NCBI RefSeq assembly: GCF_000154445.1
Contig: NZ_DS499566.1
Length of the DNA stretch: 64,000 nt
Strand: one strand, 5' to 3'
Origin: Intestinibacter bartlettii
GTDB lineage: Bacteria; Bacillota; Clostridia; Peptostreptococcales; Peptostreptococcaceae
The notes beneath the pieces are model-generated. The model was given only the letters and a program-made list of their open reading frames with translations, was not told the DNA's origin and made no database searches. A program made the translations under genes and the position numbers. Shown in pieces: positions 45,093 to 54,606 of the stretch. How positions within the stretch are numbered: the stretch's first letter is position 1; each line of letters opens with the position of its first letter.

Positions 45093-45750
45093 ATTTAGAA
45101 TTATAATTTTTATTAGCTATATTCCAGTCTACATAATTTAAAAAATTATGTATTATTTGTTCTCTATTAGAATAGATTTCTTTATCTAGATTTAGACAAA
45201 GAATGATTTTATCTTTATAGATTACAGGAGATGAAACTTCTTTAGATGTAGTTAAGTATAATTTGTTTTGAGAATTTAACGCTAAAAATATCCAATCAGA
45301 ATTTGAATTTAACGCTATCTTTTCAAATTCTTTTTTAAAGTTGTCAAATGATGAGAAGGAATTATTTATTTCTTTTAATATTTTTCCCTTTGCGAATGTT
45401 TTTTCAGATGATAAATTATTGAAAAAATACTCGTAATTTAAAGCATTTGAAGCATTTATCTTAACTTTTAAAGCTATTTCATCTGGCATAGAATCTAAAT
45501 TAGTAAGTAAATCTTTGAGAGAAGCATCTTTAAATTCTTTATAATCTTTTAATATATGGTTTAAATTATCTAAATAAGCTCCATATTGGCAATAGGAATA
45601 TTTTAATTCATTGGAGTTTATAAAATCATTTAAATCATAAAAATTATAATTTAATTTAATAGGTTTTAATTCTGAAAAGTTTAGAGCATATGAGTAGCTA
45701 GGACATATATTTATGCTTAAAATTAATAGAAATAAGATTAAATTTTTCAA
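45091..45750 (-). CDS. Secreted superoxide-dismutase-fold protein lacking metal ligands
   Basis: A 219-residue protein with a signal peptide (MKNLILFLLILSINICPSYS). The mature part follows the Fe/Mn SOD fold from end to end: YGAYLDNLN (57-64) matches HHQTYVNNLN; LDSMPDEI (85-92) matches LDSLPEEI; SFSSFDNFKKEFEKIA (131-146) matches the FGSFEKFKEEF helix; and NYVDWNIANKNY (205-216) matches NVVNWDEVAKRY. But the metal ligands are gone: the first His region reads YSYCQY (51-56), the NHxxFW histidine is Tyr in NYEYFF (105-110), and DxWEH reads NLDKE (187-191). It is therefore predicted not to be a working SOD. I chose TTG at 45750, since GAGGTG overlaps the upstream GTG (45759). Confidence 0.8.
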   Translation of the reverse strand: MKNLILFLLILSINICPSYSYALNFSELKPIKLNYNFYDLNDFINSNELKYSYCQYGAYLDNLNHILKDYKEFKDASLKDLLTNLDSMPDEIALKVKINASNALNYEYFFNNLSSEKTFAKGKILKEINNSFSSFDNFKKEFEKIALNSNSDWIFLALNSQNKLYLTTSKEVSSPVIYKDKIILCLNLDKEIYSNREQIIHNFLNYVDWNIANKNYNSK

Positions 45751-45929
45751 ATTGATCACCTCAATTTTATTATGTTACAAAACTAAAAAACTATTATATA
45801 ATTATAAAAATTTTAACATTACAAAAATGAATATAAAGCTCAATATTGTTTCCTATACGATGTAAAAATGATATAATAGTATTTAATAGGGTATTATATT
45901 TAATAAAAATTAAAAAAGGAGAGATACAA

Positions 45930-46509
45930 ATGGCAATCACATTATCAAAAGGTCAAAAGGTAAGCTTAACTAAAGGAAACCCAGGTCTTAAACATATTGT
46001 TGTAGGATTAGGATGGGACACTAATAAATACGATGGAGGATTTGATTTTGACCTAGACTCAGCAGCTTTTTTTATTAGATGAAAATGGCAAAGTGAATGC
46101 TGATACAGATTTCGTTTTCTACAATAACTTAAAACATTCATCAGGAGCAGTTGAACATCTAGGAGATAATTTAACTGGGGAAGGCGATGGCGATGATGAA
46201 CAAGTAAAAGTAGATTTAAGTCTAGTACCACAAAACATAAGTAAAATTGCATTTACTGTAACAATACATGAAGCATTAGAAAGAAGACAAAATTTTGGAC
46301 AAGTTAGTAATTCTTATGTAAGAGTAATAGATGAAGATACAAATCAAGAACTTTTAAACTATGAATTAGGCGAAGATTTTTCAATAGAAACTGCAATAGT
46401 TGTTTGCGAAATATATAGACATAATGGAGAATGGAAATTTAACGCATTAGGCTCAGGATTTGAAGGTGGACTTGAAGCACTTTGTAAAAACTTTGGAGTA
46501 AATATATAA
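45930..46509 (+). CDS. terD: TerD family protein 1, frameshifted
   Basis: TerD proteins bind calcium and act in tellurite, phage and envelope stress responses. This copy opens with ITLSKGQKVSLTKGNPGLK and reaches FDFDLDSAAF, then stops. The continuing frame has DFVFYNNLKHSSGAVEHLGD and GEGDGDDEQVKVDL. Removing one T from the T7 run at 46067-46073 restores AAFLLDENGKVNADTDF and 192 residues, the same length as the next copy. AAAGGAGAG lies before the ATG. A TATAAT at 45872-45877 is a possible -10 for the cluster, but its -35 is poor. It is the first gene of the Ter block. Confidence 0.9.
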
Positions 46510-46531
46510 ATTTTGTGAGGGGGTAATATAT

Positions 46532-47110
46532 ATGGCAATTCAATTAAAAAAAGGACAAAAAATCGATTTAACTAAAGGAAATCCAGGTCTTAAACATATA
46601 AGATTAGGATTAGGATGGGATACTAATATGTTTGATGGAGGAGATGACTTTGACCTTGATGTAAGTTTATTTATGGTAGGAAAAAGTGGTAAAGTAGAAC
46701 AAGATGAAGATTTTATATTCTACAATAACTTAAAACATCCATCAGAAGCAGTAGAACATTTAGGAGACAACAGAACTGGTGACGGTGATGGTGATGATGA
46801 AGAAATATTAGTTGATTTTTCAAAAATGCCAGATAGAATAGAAAAAATAGCAGTAACAGTTACTATATATGAAGCTAAAGAAAGAAGACAAAATTTTGGA
46901 CAAGTAAATAATTCTTACGTAAGAGTTGTAAATAGTGATAATGAAGAAGAATTATTAAGATACGATTTAGGTGAAGAGTTTTCAATAGAAACTGCAATAG
47001 TTGTTTGTGAAATATATAGACACAATGGTGAATGGAAATTCTCTGCAGTAGGTTCAGGATTTGAAGGTGGGCTTGAAGCACTTTGTAGAAGCTACGGACT
47101 AAACGTATAA
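46532..47110 (+). CDS. terD: TerD family protein 2
   Basis: A 192-residue TerD-domain protein, very similar to the preceding copy (shared QLKKGQKIDLTKGNPGLKHI-type start, FDLDVSLFMV, TGDGDGDDEEILVDFSK, ERRQNFGQVNNSYVRVV). The acidic loops with D-x-D residues are the calcium sites of the family. It is predicted cytoplasmic, possibly membrane-peripheral. The tandem arrangement 22 bases after copy 1 indicates duplication. GAGGGGG precedes the ATG. Confidence 0.95.
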   Translation: MAIQLKKGQKIDLTKGNPGLKHIRLGLGWDTNMFDGGDDFDLDVSLFMVGKSGKVEQDEDFIFYNNLKHPSEAVEHLGDNRTGDGDGDDEEILVDFSKMPDRIEKIAVTVTIYEAKERRQNFGQVNNSYVRVVNSDNEEELLRYDLGEEFSIETAIVVCEIYRHNGEWKFSAVGSGFEGGLEALCRSYGLNV

Positions 47111-47144
47111 AACGTATAAAAAGCAAATTTTATGGAGGATTATT

Positions 47145-47774
47145 ATGTCAATTAATCTTAAAAAAGGACAAAAAATAGATTTAAGAAAATCTAATCCAGG
47201 ACTTAGCACGATAAGAGTTGGATTAGGATGGGATCCAATTGAACAAGGCGGAGGATTTTTAAAATCCTTATTTGGTTCAGGTAATACAGATATAGACTGT
47301 GATGCATCTGTATTTTTACTAAATGAAGATAGTAAGCCAATAGACTTAGTTTATTTCGGAAACTTAAGAACAAAAAATGATTCTATAATACATACAGGAG
47401 ACAATTTGACTGGAGAAGGTGCAGGGGATGACGAAGTAATATTAGTCGATTTAGATAAAATACCTTCTCAAGTTAATAAATTATTATTCGTTGTAAACAT
47501 ATACGATTGTGTAAGAAGAAACCAACATTTTGGCATGATTAAAAATGCATATATAAGAATGACTGATGCTAAAAATAACTCTGAAATAGCAAGATATAAC
47601 TTATCAGATGATTACAGAGGAAGGACAGCTTTATTAGTCGGTCTTATATATCGTTATGAAGGAACTTGGAAATTCTCTGCAATAGGAGAAGGAACAAATG
47701 ACCACTGGATTAAACGATATGAAAAAAAAATCTTGAAAGAAGAGCATATGGAGTATAAAAATGAAATTTTATAG
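47145..47774 (+). CDS. TerD family protein 3 (divergent, with insertion)
   Basis: A 209-residue TerD-domain protein. It keeps LKKGQKIDLRKSNPGLSTIR and TGDNLTGEGAGDDEVILVDL but is less like the other two. An insertion (GGGFLKSLFGSGNTD, about 34-48) precedes the D-x-D segment DIDCDASVFLL, and a longer tail ends at the start of the next gene. It may be a functionally distinct paralogue. Its end overlaps the P-type ATPase start by 14 bases, which implies translational coupling. TGGAGG precedes the ATG. Confidence 0.9.
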   Translation: MSINLKKGQKIDLRKSNPGLSTIRVGLGWDPIEQGGGFLKSLFGSGNTDIDCDASVFLLNEDSKPIDLVYFGNLRTKNDSIIHTGDNLTGEGAGDDEVILVDLDKIPSQVNKLLFVVNIYDCVRRNQHFGMIKNAYIRMTDAKNNSEIARYNLSDDYRGRTALLVGLIYRYEGTWKFSAIGEGTNDHWIKRYEKKILKEEHMEYKNEIL

Positions 47775-50529
47775 TGAAAGTAAAGAAGATGTACTAAAGG
47801 AGCTCAGTGTAAATAGAGATAGAGGTCTTTCTTCTGATGATGTTAAATCAAGGAGAGATAAGTACGGTCTAAATGAATTTACACCGATGGAAGAGGGCAG
47901 CTTTTGGGATGATCTAAAAGATGCATTATCTGAGCCTATGATAGTTATACTTATAATAGCGGCTATAATAAGTGCTGTTATAGGAGAGTTCCACGATGCC
48001 ATAGGTATAGTTTGTGCTATAGCTATAGGTATAGCAATAGGAATGATTACGGAAGGTCGTTCTAAAAAGGCCGCAGAAGCACTATCAAAATTAACTGAAA
48101 ATATAGAAGTTAAAGTGCTTAGAGATGGCGAAGTAGAATTAGTTTCAAAATCAGAATTAGTTCCTGGAGATATAGTATTTATCGAAACAGGAGATATGAT
48201 ACCAGCTGATGGTAGACTTATAAAAAGTATAAACTTAAAAGTTAGAGAAGATATGTTAACAGGTGAATCTGATGATGTATCTAAAAAATGCGACGCTATT
48301 ATCGGAATGGAAAAAGTCGAAACAAAAGACGGTGTAAAAGAACTTGAACCAATACCAGCAAAACAAATAAATATGGTATTTGGTGGAACACTTGTAGCTT
48401 ATGGTACAGGTATGATGGTTGTAACTTCTATAGGAGATAACACTCAAATGGGGGATATAGCAAAACATCTATCAGGTGATGAAGAAGATACACCACTTCA
48501 AATAAAACTTGGAAACTTAGGTGGAATGATTGCCAAAATTTCAAGTGCAATAGCAGGTCTACTATTTATATTTATGGTAGTAAAAATGGTGTTAAATGGA
48601 CTTAAAGTAGATACATCAAATGTATTTGCATTTTTAGATTCTATAGACGAAGTTAAAACTGCATTTACAGTTTGTGTAGCCTTAATAGTTGCAGCAGTAC
48701 CAGAAGGTCTTCCAACTATGATAAATATGACTCTTGCAATAACAATGCAAAAGATGGCAAAAATAAATGCCTTAGTTACTAAAAAAGAAGCTTGTGAAAC
48801 AATAGGTTCTGTTTCAGTTATATGTTCAGATAAAACTGGTACATTAACTCAAAATAGAATGACTGTTGAAGTAGCTTATATAGACGGAAGATATGTAGAA
48901 GACAAAATAGAGTCAAATAGTTATTTCTTAGAAAACTGTACAATAAACTCTACAGCAGATATAGAAATAAATGAAGACGAAACTAAATATTTAGGTAGTG
49001 CTACAGAATGTGCCCTACTTCTTAGAAATAAAGATGTGGACTATAGAAAAATGAGAAATGAAGCTATAATAATAGCTCAAAATCAATTTTCATCAAACTT
49101 AAAAAGAATGTCTACTATAATAACAGAAAACAATAAATACGTATTACTTACAAAAGGTGCTCCAGAGATAGTACTTGAACTTTGTAAATACGTACAAGAG
49201 CCAGATGGTATAAAAGAACTCACTAAAGAAAGAAAAGAAAAAATACTTTCTGAAATAGCAAAATTACAAGAAAAATCAATGAGAGCTTTAGGGTTTGCAT
49301 ATAAAGAAATGTCTCTTTATGATGAATCACAAGAAGCAGCAGTAGCTCTTGAAGAAGAAGAAATAAGCATAGAAAAATGTGAAGAAAGCTTAGTATTTGG
49401 AGGATTTGTTGGAATAAGAGATCCACTTAGACCAGATGTTAAACATGCAGTTGACACTGCACATCATGCAGGTGTATCTGTAAAAATGCTTACAGGAGAT
49501 AATATAAACACAGCTAGAGCAATAGGTGAAGATTTAGGCCTTCTTAAAAACAATATGAGAGCAGTAGAAGCATCATATATAGATACTTTAACTGATGAAG
49601 AATTAAGAGAAGAAATTAAAACTATATCAATAGTTGCAAGAAGTAAACCAGATAGCAAGATGAGAATAGTACAAGCACTACAAGCAGATGGAGAAGTAGT
49701 AGCAGTAACTGGTGATGGTATAAACGATGCACCAGCATTATCAAAAGCTGATGTAGGTATAGCAATGGGTATATCAGGAACAGAAGTTTCTAAAAATGCA
49801 GCAGACATTATACTTACTGATGACTCATTCTCAACAATAGTAAGCGGTATTAAATGGGGTAGAGGAATATACGATAACTTCCAAAGATTCGTTCAATTCC
49901 AGCTTACAGTTAATATAATAGCATTCTTAGTCGCTATAATTTCACAAGTAGTAGGTCAAGAAATGCCTTTTACAACTATACAATTACTATGGGTTAATAT
50001 AATAATGGATGGACCACCAGCACTTGCTTTAGGTCTTGAACCAGTTAGAAAGCATGTACTTGATAGAAAACCAGTAAATAGAAATGCAAGTATAATTACT
50101 AAATCTATGATTTTTACAATTATAGGTAATGCTTTATATATAACATTAATACTTATGTTGCAATCTTCAACAAACATATTAAATGTTCCAGAAGCAAAAG
50201 GCGAAACAGTGATGTTTGGTATATTTGCATTTAGTGCATTATTCAATGCATTTAACTGTAGAGAATTTAATTTCGACAGTATAATACCTAATTTAACTAA
50301 AAATAAATTAGCTTTACAAATAATAGGAATAACAGCAGTTGCACAAATATTCTTTACACAAATATTTAGGGATTTCTTTAATGCAGTTCCACTAAGTGTT
50401 ATGGAATGGATAAAAATAATAGCTTTATCATTTACAGTTATAATAGTAGATGAAGTAGTTAAATTTGTATTTAGATTATTTAAAAAAGAAAATAAAAATG
50501 ATGAAAATATGCCAAAAGTAGAGGCATAA
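47761..50529 (+). CDS. Calcium-translocating P-type ATPase (PMCA/SERCA-like)
   Basis: A 922-residue P2-type ATPase. N-terminal cation-ATPase domain, actuator with LTGESDDV, M4 with VPEGLP (calcium-type site), phosphorylation motif DKTGTLT (D357), nucleotide domain with KGAPEIVLELC, hinge GDGINDAPALSKADVG, and about ten membrane helices. It pumps Ca2+ (or Mn2+) out of the cytoplasm using ATP. It overlaps the TerD copy 3 gene, and TerD domains bind calcium, so the pair plausibly controls a calcium signal in the Ter response. All catalytic motifs are intact. Confidence 0.93.
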   Translation: MKFYSESKEDVLKELSVNRDRGLSSDDVKSRRDKYGLNEFTPMEEGSFWDDLKDALSEPMIVILIIAAIISAVIGEFHDAIGIVCAIAIGIAIGMITEGRSKKAAEALSKLTENIEVKVLRDGEVELVSKSELVPGDIVFIETGDMIPADGRLIKSINLKVREDMLTGESDDVSKKCDAIIGMEKVETKDGVKELEPIPAKQINMVFGGTLVAYGTGMMVVTSIGDNTQMGDIAKHLSGDEEDTPLQIKLGNLGGMIAKISSAIAGLLFIFMVVKMVLNGLKVDTSNVFAFLDSIDEVKTAFTVCVALIVAAVPEGLPTMINMTLAITMQKMAKINALVTKKEACETIGSVSVICSDKTGTLTQNRMTVEVAYIDGRYVEDKIESNSYFLENCTINSTADIEINEDETKYLGSATECALLLRNKDVDYRKMRNEAIIIAQNQFSSNLKRMSTIITENNKYVLLTKGAPEIVLELCKYVQEPDGIKELTKERKEKILSEIAKLQEKSMRALGFAYKEMSLYDESQEAAVALEEEEISIEKCEESLVFGGFVGIRDPLRPDVKHAVDTAHHAGVSVKMLTGDNINTARAIGEDLGLLKNNMRAVEASYIDTLTDEELREEIKTISIVARSKPDSKMRIVQALQADGEVVAVTGDGINDAPALSKADVGIAMGISGTEVSKNAADIILTDDSFSTIVSGIKWGRGIYDNFQRFVQFQLTVNIIAFLVAIISQVVGQEMPFTTIQLLWVNIIMDGPPALALGLEPVRKHVLDRKPVNRNASIITKSMIFTIIGNALYITLILMLQSSTNILNVPEAKGETVMFGIFAFSALFNAFNCREFNFDSIIPNLTKNKLALQIIGITAVAQIFFTQIFRDFFNAVPLSVMEWIKIIALSFTVIIVDEVVKFVFRLFKKENKNDENMPKVEA

Positions 50530-50533
50530 CAAG

Positions 50534-50574
50534 TTTTAGCTACTTTGTTTTTACTTAAAATGAAGTAGCTAAAA
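50534..50574 (+). repeat. 12-bp inverted repeat between the P-ATPase and yceG
   Basis: TTTTAGCTACTT at 50534-50545 and AAGTAGCTAAAA at 50563-50574, with a 17-base loop. It could terminate or attenuate the upstream part of the Ter cluster, or stabilise mRNA ends between its two halves. Confidence 0.6.
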
Positions 50575-50604
50575 TAATAAATGGCAGATTATAAGGAGGA
50601 TAAT

Positions 50605-52200
50605 ATGGAGTTAGGTAATAAATCAAATATATTTGGTAAAATATTCTCCAGCCAATCAGATAGGGGTAATTACACATCGGCTAATGGTTATCAAAATTAC
50701 TTTATATCTTATATAGGTGTTAATGATGAAGATATTTATAATTCAGAAATCTATAACTTAAATAGAGAGATAAACAATAGAAAAAATATTTGTCTTTTTA
50801 AGCAAAATATATTAAATCCAGATGATTTTGATATAATATCTTATTTAAAAAACAAGGTATCTAAATATAACGGCAGTATTTTTGATTTAGATATAGACTT
50901 AGTCAAATATGAAGATATAAATAATAGAATAAAAAGAGGATTTGATATACTATTAAGACAAGAAGAAAAAAGCTTCAATAATGATAGAGTTAAGTTTAAC
51001 TTTATAATAAAAGTAATGAGCTGGATAAGAATTTATATAAATCCTTTAGTTATAGATTATAAAGATGCTCCAAAAGTTGTAGTTTATGGAGATATTAAAA
51101 AACACGAGCTTTATTTTTTACTTATACTTTATTTTGCTGGATTTGATATACTTTATATAAATCCAAATGGACTTAGTGAAATTGCAAATATAGATACTAA
51201 GAAATTTAATATAGAAATAAATCAAAATAAAATAATAGATGAAACTATCTCATTCGATGAAAGAGTTGAACGTGGCGAAATAGTTGAAAGATCATCTATA
51301 AAAAAAGCTTATACAGTAGGAGCACAAGCATCTAGAAAAATAAGTGATGAATTATTAAATGATTCAGGATTTATAAAACCATGGCAACTTCAAAATAGAA
51401 ATATAAAGACTCTACTTTTAAGTTCTACAGTTGATGAAGTGGATATATATTGGAAGGAACCTCTAAAATTAAGACCTGGATTTAATTTTGATAATGAAAT
51501 AGTAACTCTACCTGTATTTTTTACGAAAATAGACGGAGTTTACAGAGATTTAGATGAGTATTATTGTCTATTAGATAAATTGCAAATAAAAGATTTTTCA
51601 TACTTTATAGATTATGATGAAAATATAAGACCATTATCAAGACCTTTTACAAGAGAGGGATACAATTTATCTTTTTATATTTCAAATACATTTAAGATAA
51701 ATCAAAAGGCAATCATAAAAGATGGTGGATTTTCTATTTCAAATTTAAGTTTAAAATGGCAAGAAACTATATTATCAAAGGTAGAAGAAACTATTTTAAG
51801 CGATATGTTTATTGAAGGTCTTTCTAAAGATGATATAGTAAGAGGGCTTTACACTGTTTTAAATATGAATGAAAAACTTATATATATGATAAATAGTTTT
51901 GATTATGCGAATGTAAATCCAAAATTAATAATATATATAGAACAGATGAAGATGTTTACAAAAGAGATTGTATTTTTATTACTAGTTTTAAGTAAGGTTG
52001 GTTTTGATATAGTTATTTTCACTCCAGGAGGAGTAAACTGCGTTGAAAATATTATAAATAGTCAAATTGTGGATATACACAGATTAGATGTAATAAATTA
52101 CAATTTAAAATATAAATCTAATAATTATAATACGAATACATCTTCGAATAGAAATGGTGGTTCGTGGATTGAAAGAATATTTGGGAAATGGAGTGATTAA
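50605..52200 (+). CDS. yceG: YceG family protein (Ter cluster component)
   Basis: A 531-residue protein matching YceG of the Bacillus yceCDEFGH region (a putative component of the Ter biosynthetic or tellurite-resistance module). It has two similar halves. Each carries a hydrophobic strand-helix like VVVYGDIKKHELYFLLILYF (about 166) and PKLIIYIEQMKMFTKEIVFL (about 449), followed by a GFDI(L/V)-x2-NPNG or TPGG segment. No membrane helix or signal peptide is clear. Its biochemical role is unknown. AAGGAGG 6 bases before the ATG at 50605 decides this start over 50581. telA follows after 2 bases. Confidence 0.83.
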   Translation: MELGNKSNIFGKIFSSQSDRGNYTSANGYQNYFISYIGVNDEDIYNSEIYNLNREINNRKNICLFKQNILNPDDFDIISYLKNKVSKYNGSIFDLDIDLVKYEDINNRIKRGFDILLRQEEKSFNNDRVKFNFIIKVMSWIRIYINPLVIDYKDAPKVVVYGDIKKHELYFLLILYFAGFDILYINPNGLSEIANIDTKKFNIEINQNKIIDETISFDERVERGEIVERSSIKKAYTVGAQASRKISDELLNDSGFIKPWQLQNRNIKTLLLSSTVDEVDIYWKEPLKLRPGFNFDNEIVTLPVFFTKIDGVYRDLDEYYCLLDKLQIKDFSYFIDYDENIRPLSRPFTREGYNLSFYISNTFKINQKAIIKDGGFSISNLSLKWQETILSKVEETILSDMFIEGLSKDDIVRGLYTVLNMNEKLIYMINSFDYANVNPKLIIYIEQMKMFTKEIVFLLLVLSKVGFDIVIFTPGGVNCVENIINSQIVDIHRLDVINYNLKYKSNNYNTNTSSNRNGGSWIERIFGKWSD

Positions 52201-52202
52201 TT

Positions 52203-53357
52203 ATGGGTATAGATATTAGTAAATTTTCAAATAATAATGATACTGCAGCTACAAATAATAATGATCAAGCAGTAAATGTACCAGAAGTACAACAAAATAA
52301 TTTTGATATAGTAGAGTATACTGATAATAAAAAAAATGAGCTTAGACAATCAAAAGAGGTAGAACAACTTACTTCATTAATAGAAGTAGATAATCCAAAT
52401 ACAATACTTCAATTTGGTAAGGGAGCTTCTGAAGGGATTTCAAGAGTTTCAGATAGTTTACTTTCAAATATAAAAATGAATCAAAATGAAAAAAATTCAG
52501 AAATGCTAGTTAGACTTACTAAAATAATGGATAAGTTCGATTTAGATGATTTTGCTCAAACTAAAGAACCTGGATTTTTCCAAAAACTATTTAAAAAGGC
52601 AAATAGCGCATTAGAAGTTATGTTCCAAAAATACGAAACTTTAGGTGGTGAAGTTGAAAAAATTCAAATAGAACTTCAGACTTATGAAAGAGAGATACAA
52701 GATTCTAATAAACAATTAGGTGCTATGTTAAACGAAAACTTTAACTATTATAATGAACTTGAAAAATACATAGTAGCTGGTGAAATGGCTATAGAAGAAT
52801 TAGATAACGATTTACTTCCACAATTTAAAGCAAAAGCTGAAAGTGGAGATCAAATGGACATGGCAAACTATCAAGAGCTACTTAATATAAAAGATATGTT
52901 AGTTCAAAGAGTTTATGATCTTAGAGTTTCTGAAAATATATCTTTACAAACTATACCAATGCTTAGAAGTATGCAACACAACAATTACGGCTTAATTAGA
53001 AAGATAAACAGTGCATTTATAGTAACACTTCCAGTATTTAAACAATGCTTATCACAAGCAATACTTATTAAAAAACAAGAGCTTCAGACAAAATCGCTAC
53101 AAGCGCTTGATGATAAGACTAATGAGTTACTTCTTAGAAATGCACAAAATGTATCACAAGCTAGTACTCAAATAGCGAAAATGGCAAATTCAAGTTCTAT
53201 ACAAATAGAAACTTTAGAAAAAATGCATAATACAATAAAAACTGGAATAGAAGAAACTATGAGAATAGAACAAGCAAATAGAGATGAAATAGCTAATAAT
53301 ACAAGAAGGTTAGAAGAATTAAATACATCTGTTATAAATACGTATAAAAGAAAATAA
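52203..53357 (+). CDS. TelA family protein (toxic anion resistance)
   Basis: A 384-residue protein of the TelA/YceH family, long coiled-coil helices throughout. Family landmarks are ILQFGKGASEGISRVSDSLL (about 59-78), FFQKLFKKANSALEVMFQKY (about 125-144) and YDLRVSENISLQTIPMLRSM (about 237-256). TelA proteins are linked to tellurite and other envelope-stress resistance and pair with YceG. It is translationally coupled with yceG. A strong terminator follows, ending the first half of the Ter cluster. Confidence 0.9.
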   Translation: MGIDISKFSNNNDTAATNNNDQAVNVPEVQQNNFDIVEYTDNKKNELRQSKEVEQLTSLIEVDNPNTILQFGKGASEGISRVSDSLLSNIKMNQNEKNSEMLVRLTKIMDKFDLDDFAQTKEPGFFQKLFKKANSALEVMFQKYETLGGEVEKIQIELQTYEREIQDSNKQLGAMLNENFNYYNELEKYIVAGEMAIEELDNDLLPQFKAKAESGDQMDMANYQELLNIKDMLVQRVYDLRVSENISLQTIPMLRSMQHNNYGLIRKINSAFIVTLPVFKQCLSQAILIKKQELQTKSLQALDDKTNELLLRNAQNVSQASTQIAKMANSSSIQIETLEKMHNTIKTGIEETMRIEQANRDEIANNTRRLEELNTSVINTYKRK

Positions 53358-53377
53358 ATTATTATAATATTTAGAGA

Positions 53378-53404
53378 AGGGAAAGTCACAGACTTTCCTT
53401 TTTT
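53378..53404 (+). terminator. Terminator after telA
   Basis: GGAAAGTC, loop ACA, GACTTTCC, then TTTTTT. It separates the TerD/YceG/TelA half from the biosynthetic half. Confidence 0.9.
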
Positions 53405-53529
53405 GATGTATAAATCATGTAGTATCTAAAATTTAAATTAATAATGTCTTATATAATAAAATTATTATTGTTGTAAATTGAAAATAGAATTATAATTATA
53501 ATCATTAAGGGAAAAATTAGGAGGAAAAT

Positions 53530-54606
53530 GTGAAGTATTTTAATTATATAGAAAAAGAGAAATTAGAGCGTATATTTTATAAAAAGCCTCAAGAGTTTGA
53601 TAAAAATAGCAATAAAGATATATTGAAGTATGCTTTGGGAGCTTTTTTATATGTTCCAGCAAATAAATACAATCAAATTTATAAAAATGTGGTAAATCAA
53701 GAAAAAGAGGCAAAACCACTTGCAATTTGCTTAGAAGATGCAATAGGAGAGTTTGGGGAAAAAGAAGCTATAGAAAGTTTAGAACTTGTTTTGGATGATT
53801 TATCAAAACAAGTTTTTTGTAAATTAGACAAGTTACCACTTATATTTATAAGAGTAAAAAATATAGATCAACTTAAAAAAATAAAAAATATACTTATAAA
53901 AAATAAAGAATTTATAACTGGAATAATAATACCAAAGGCAAATGGAGTTTTATTAAAGGCATTTGTGGGAATACTAAATAGTTTTGGACTAGATAATTTG
54001 TACATTATACCTATAATAGAATCAAGTTATTTTATATATAAAGAAATAAAAGAAGAGTATTTTAGAGAGATGTACAGCAGCATATTAAATCATAAAGAGC
54101 GCGTTTTGGGAATAAGGATAGGACTTACTGATGTATTGGGAATGTATGGTATTAGACGTAAGAGAGAGTTTTGTATATATGATAACTTAATAGCAACTTC
54201 ATTTATTGAAGATGTAATAAATTATCTAAATCGAGATGAATTAGATATACCTATAAGTGCTGGTGTAAGCGAGTTATTCAATATGGATGATGAAAAAATA
54301 AGGGAGCTTTATATAAAAGAGATAAAACTAGATAGATATCATGGATTTGTCGGCAAAACAGTTATACATCCAAAACAAATAGAAATAGTACAAGCATTAT
54401 CTACTATTAGTTATGAAGATTATATAGATGCAAAAGATATAATAGAAAATTATTATTCAGAAATTGGAGTTAAAAAAAGTTCGAATGGGGACAAGATGAA
54501 TGAATACAAACCGCATTATAAATGGGCTAAAAAAATTATGAAACTAGCTTATATATACGGTGTTTTAAACGAGGGGGTAGATTATAATGAGCTTATTGAA
54601 GTTTAA
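53530..54606 (+). CDS. CitE-like (HpcH/HpaI-type) C-C bond lyase of the Ter biosynthetic module
   Basis: A 358-residue TIM-barrel protein of the CitE-like family. ALGAFLYVPANKYNQIYKNV (about 37-56) contains the substrate-binding start, ICLEDAIGEFGEKEA (about 70-84) holds the metal-binding Glu/Asp, and GIRIGLTDVLGMYGIRR and GKTVIHPKQIEIV are typical later motifs. In Ter modules this enzyme is predicted to act with the PRTase and StiP proteins to make a nucleoside-like compound; its substrate is unknown. Start is GTG with GGAGG at the right distance. The next gene overlaps by 20 bases. Confidence 0.87.
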   Translation: MKYFNYIEKEKLERIFYKKPQEFDKNSNKDILKYALGAFLYVPANKYNQIYKNVVNQEKEAKPLAICLEDAIGEFGEKEAIESLELVLDDLSKQVFCKLDKLPLIFIRVKNIDQLKKIKNILIKNKEFITGIIIPKANGVLLKAFVGILNSFGLDNLYIIPIIESSYFIYKEIKEEYFREMYSSILNHKERVLGIRIGLTDVLGMYGIRRKREFCIYDNLIATSFIEDVINYLNRDELDIPISAGVSELFNMDDEKIRELYIKEIKLDRYHGFVGKTVIHPKQIEIVQALSTISYEDYIDAKDIIENYYSEIGVKKSSNGDKMNEYKPHYKWAKKIMKLAYIYGVLNEGVDYNELIEV

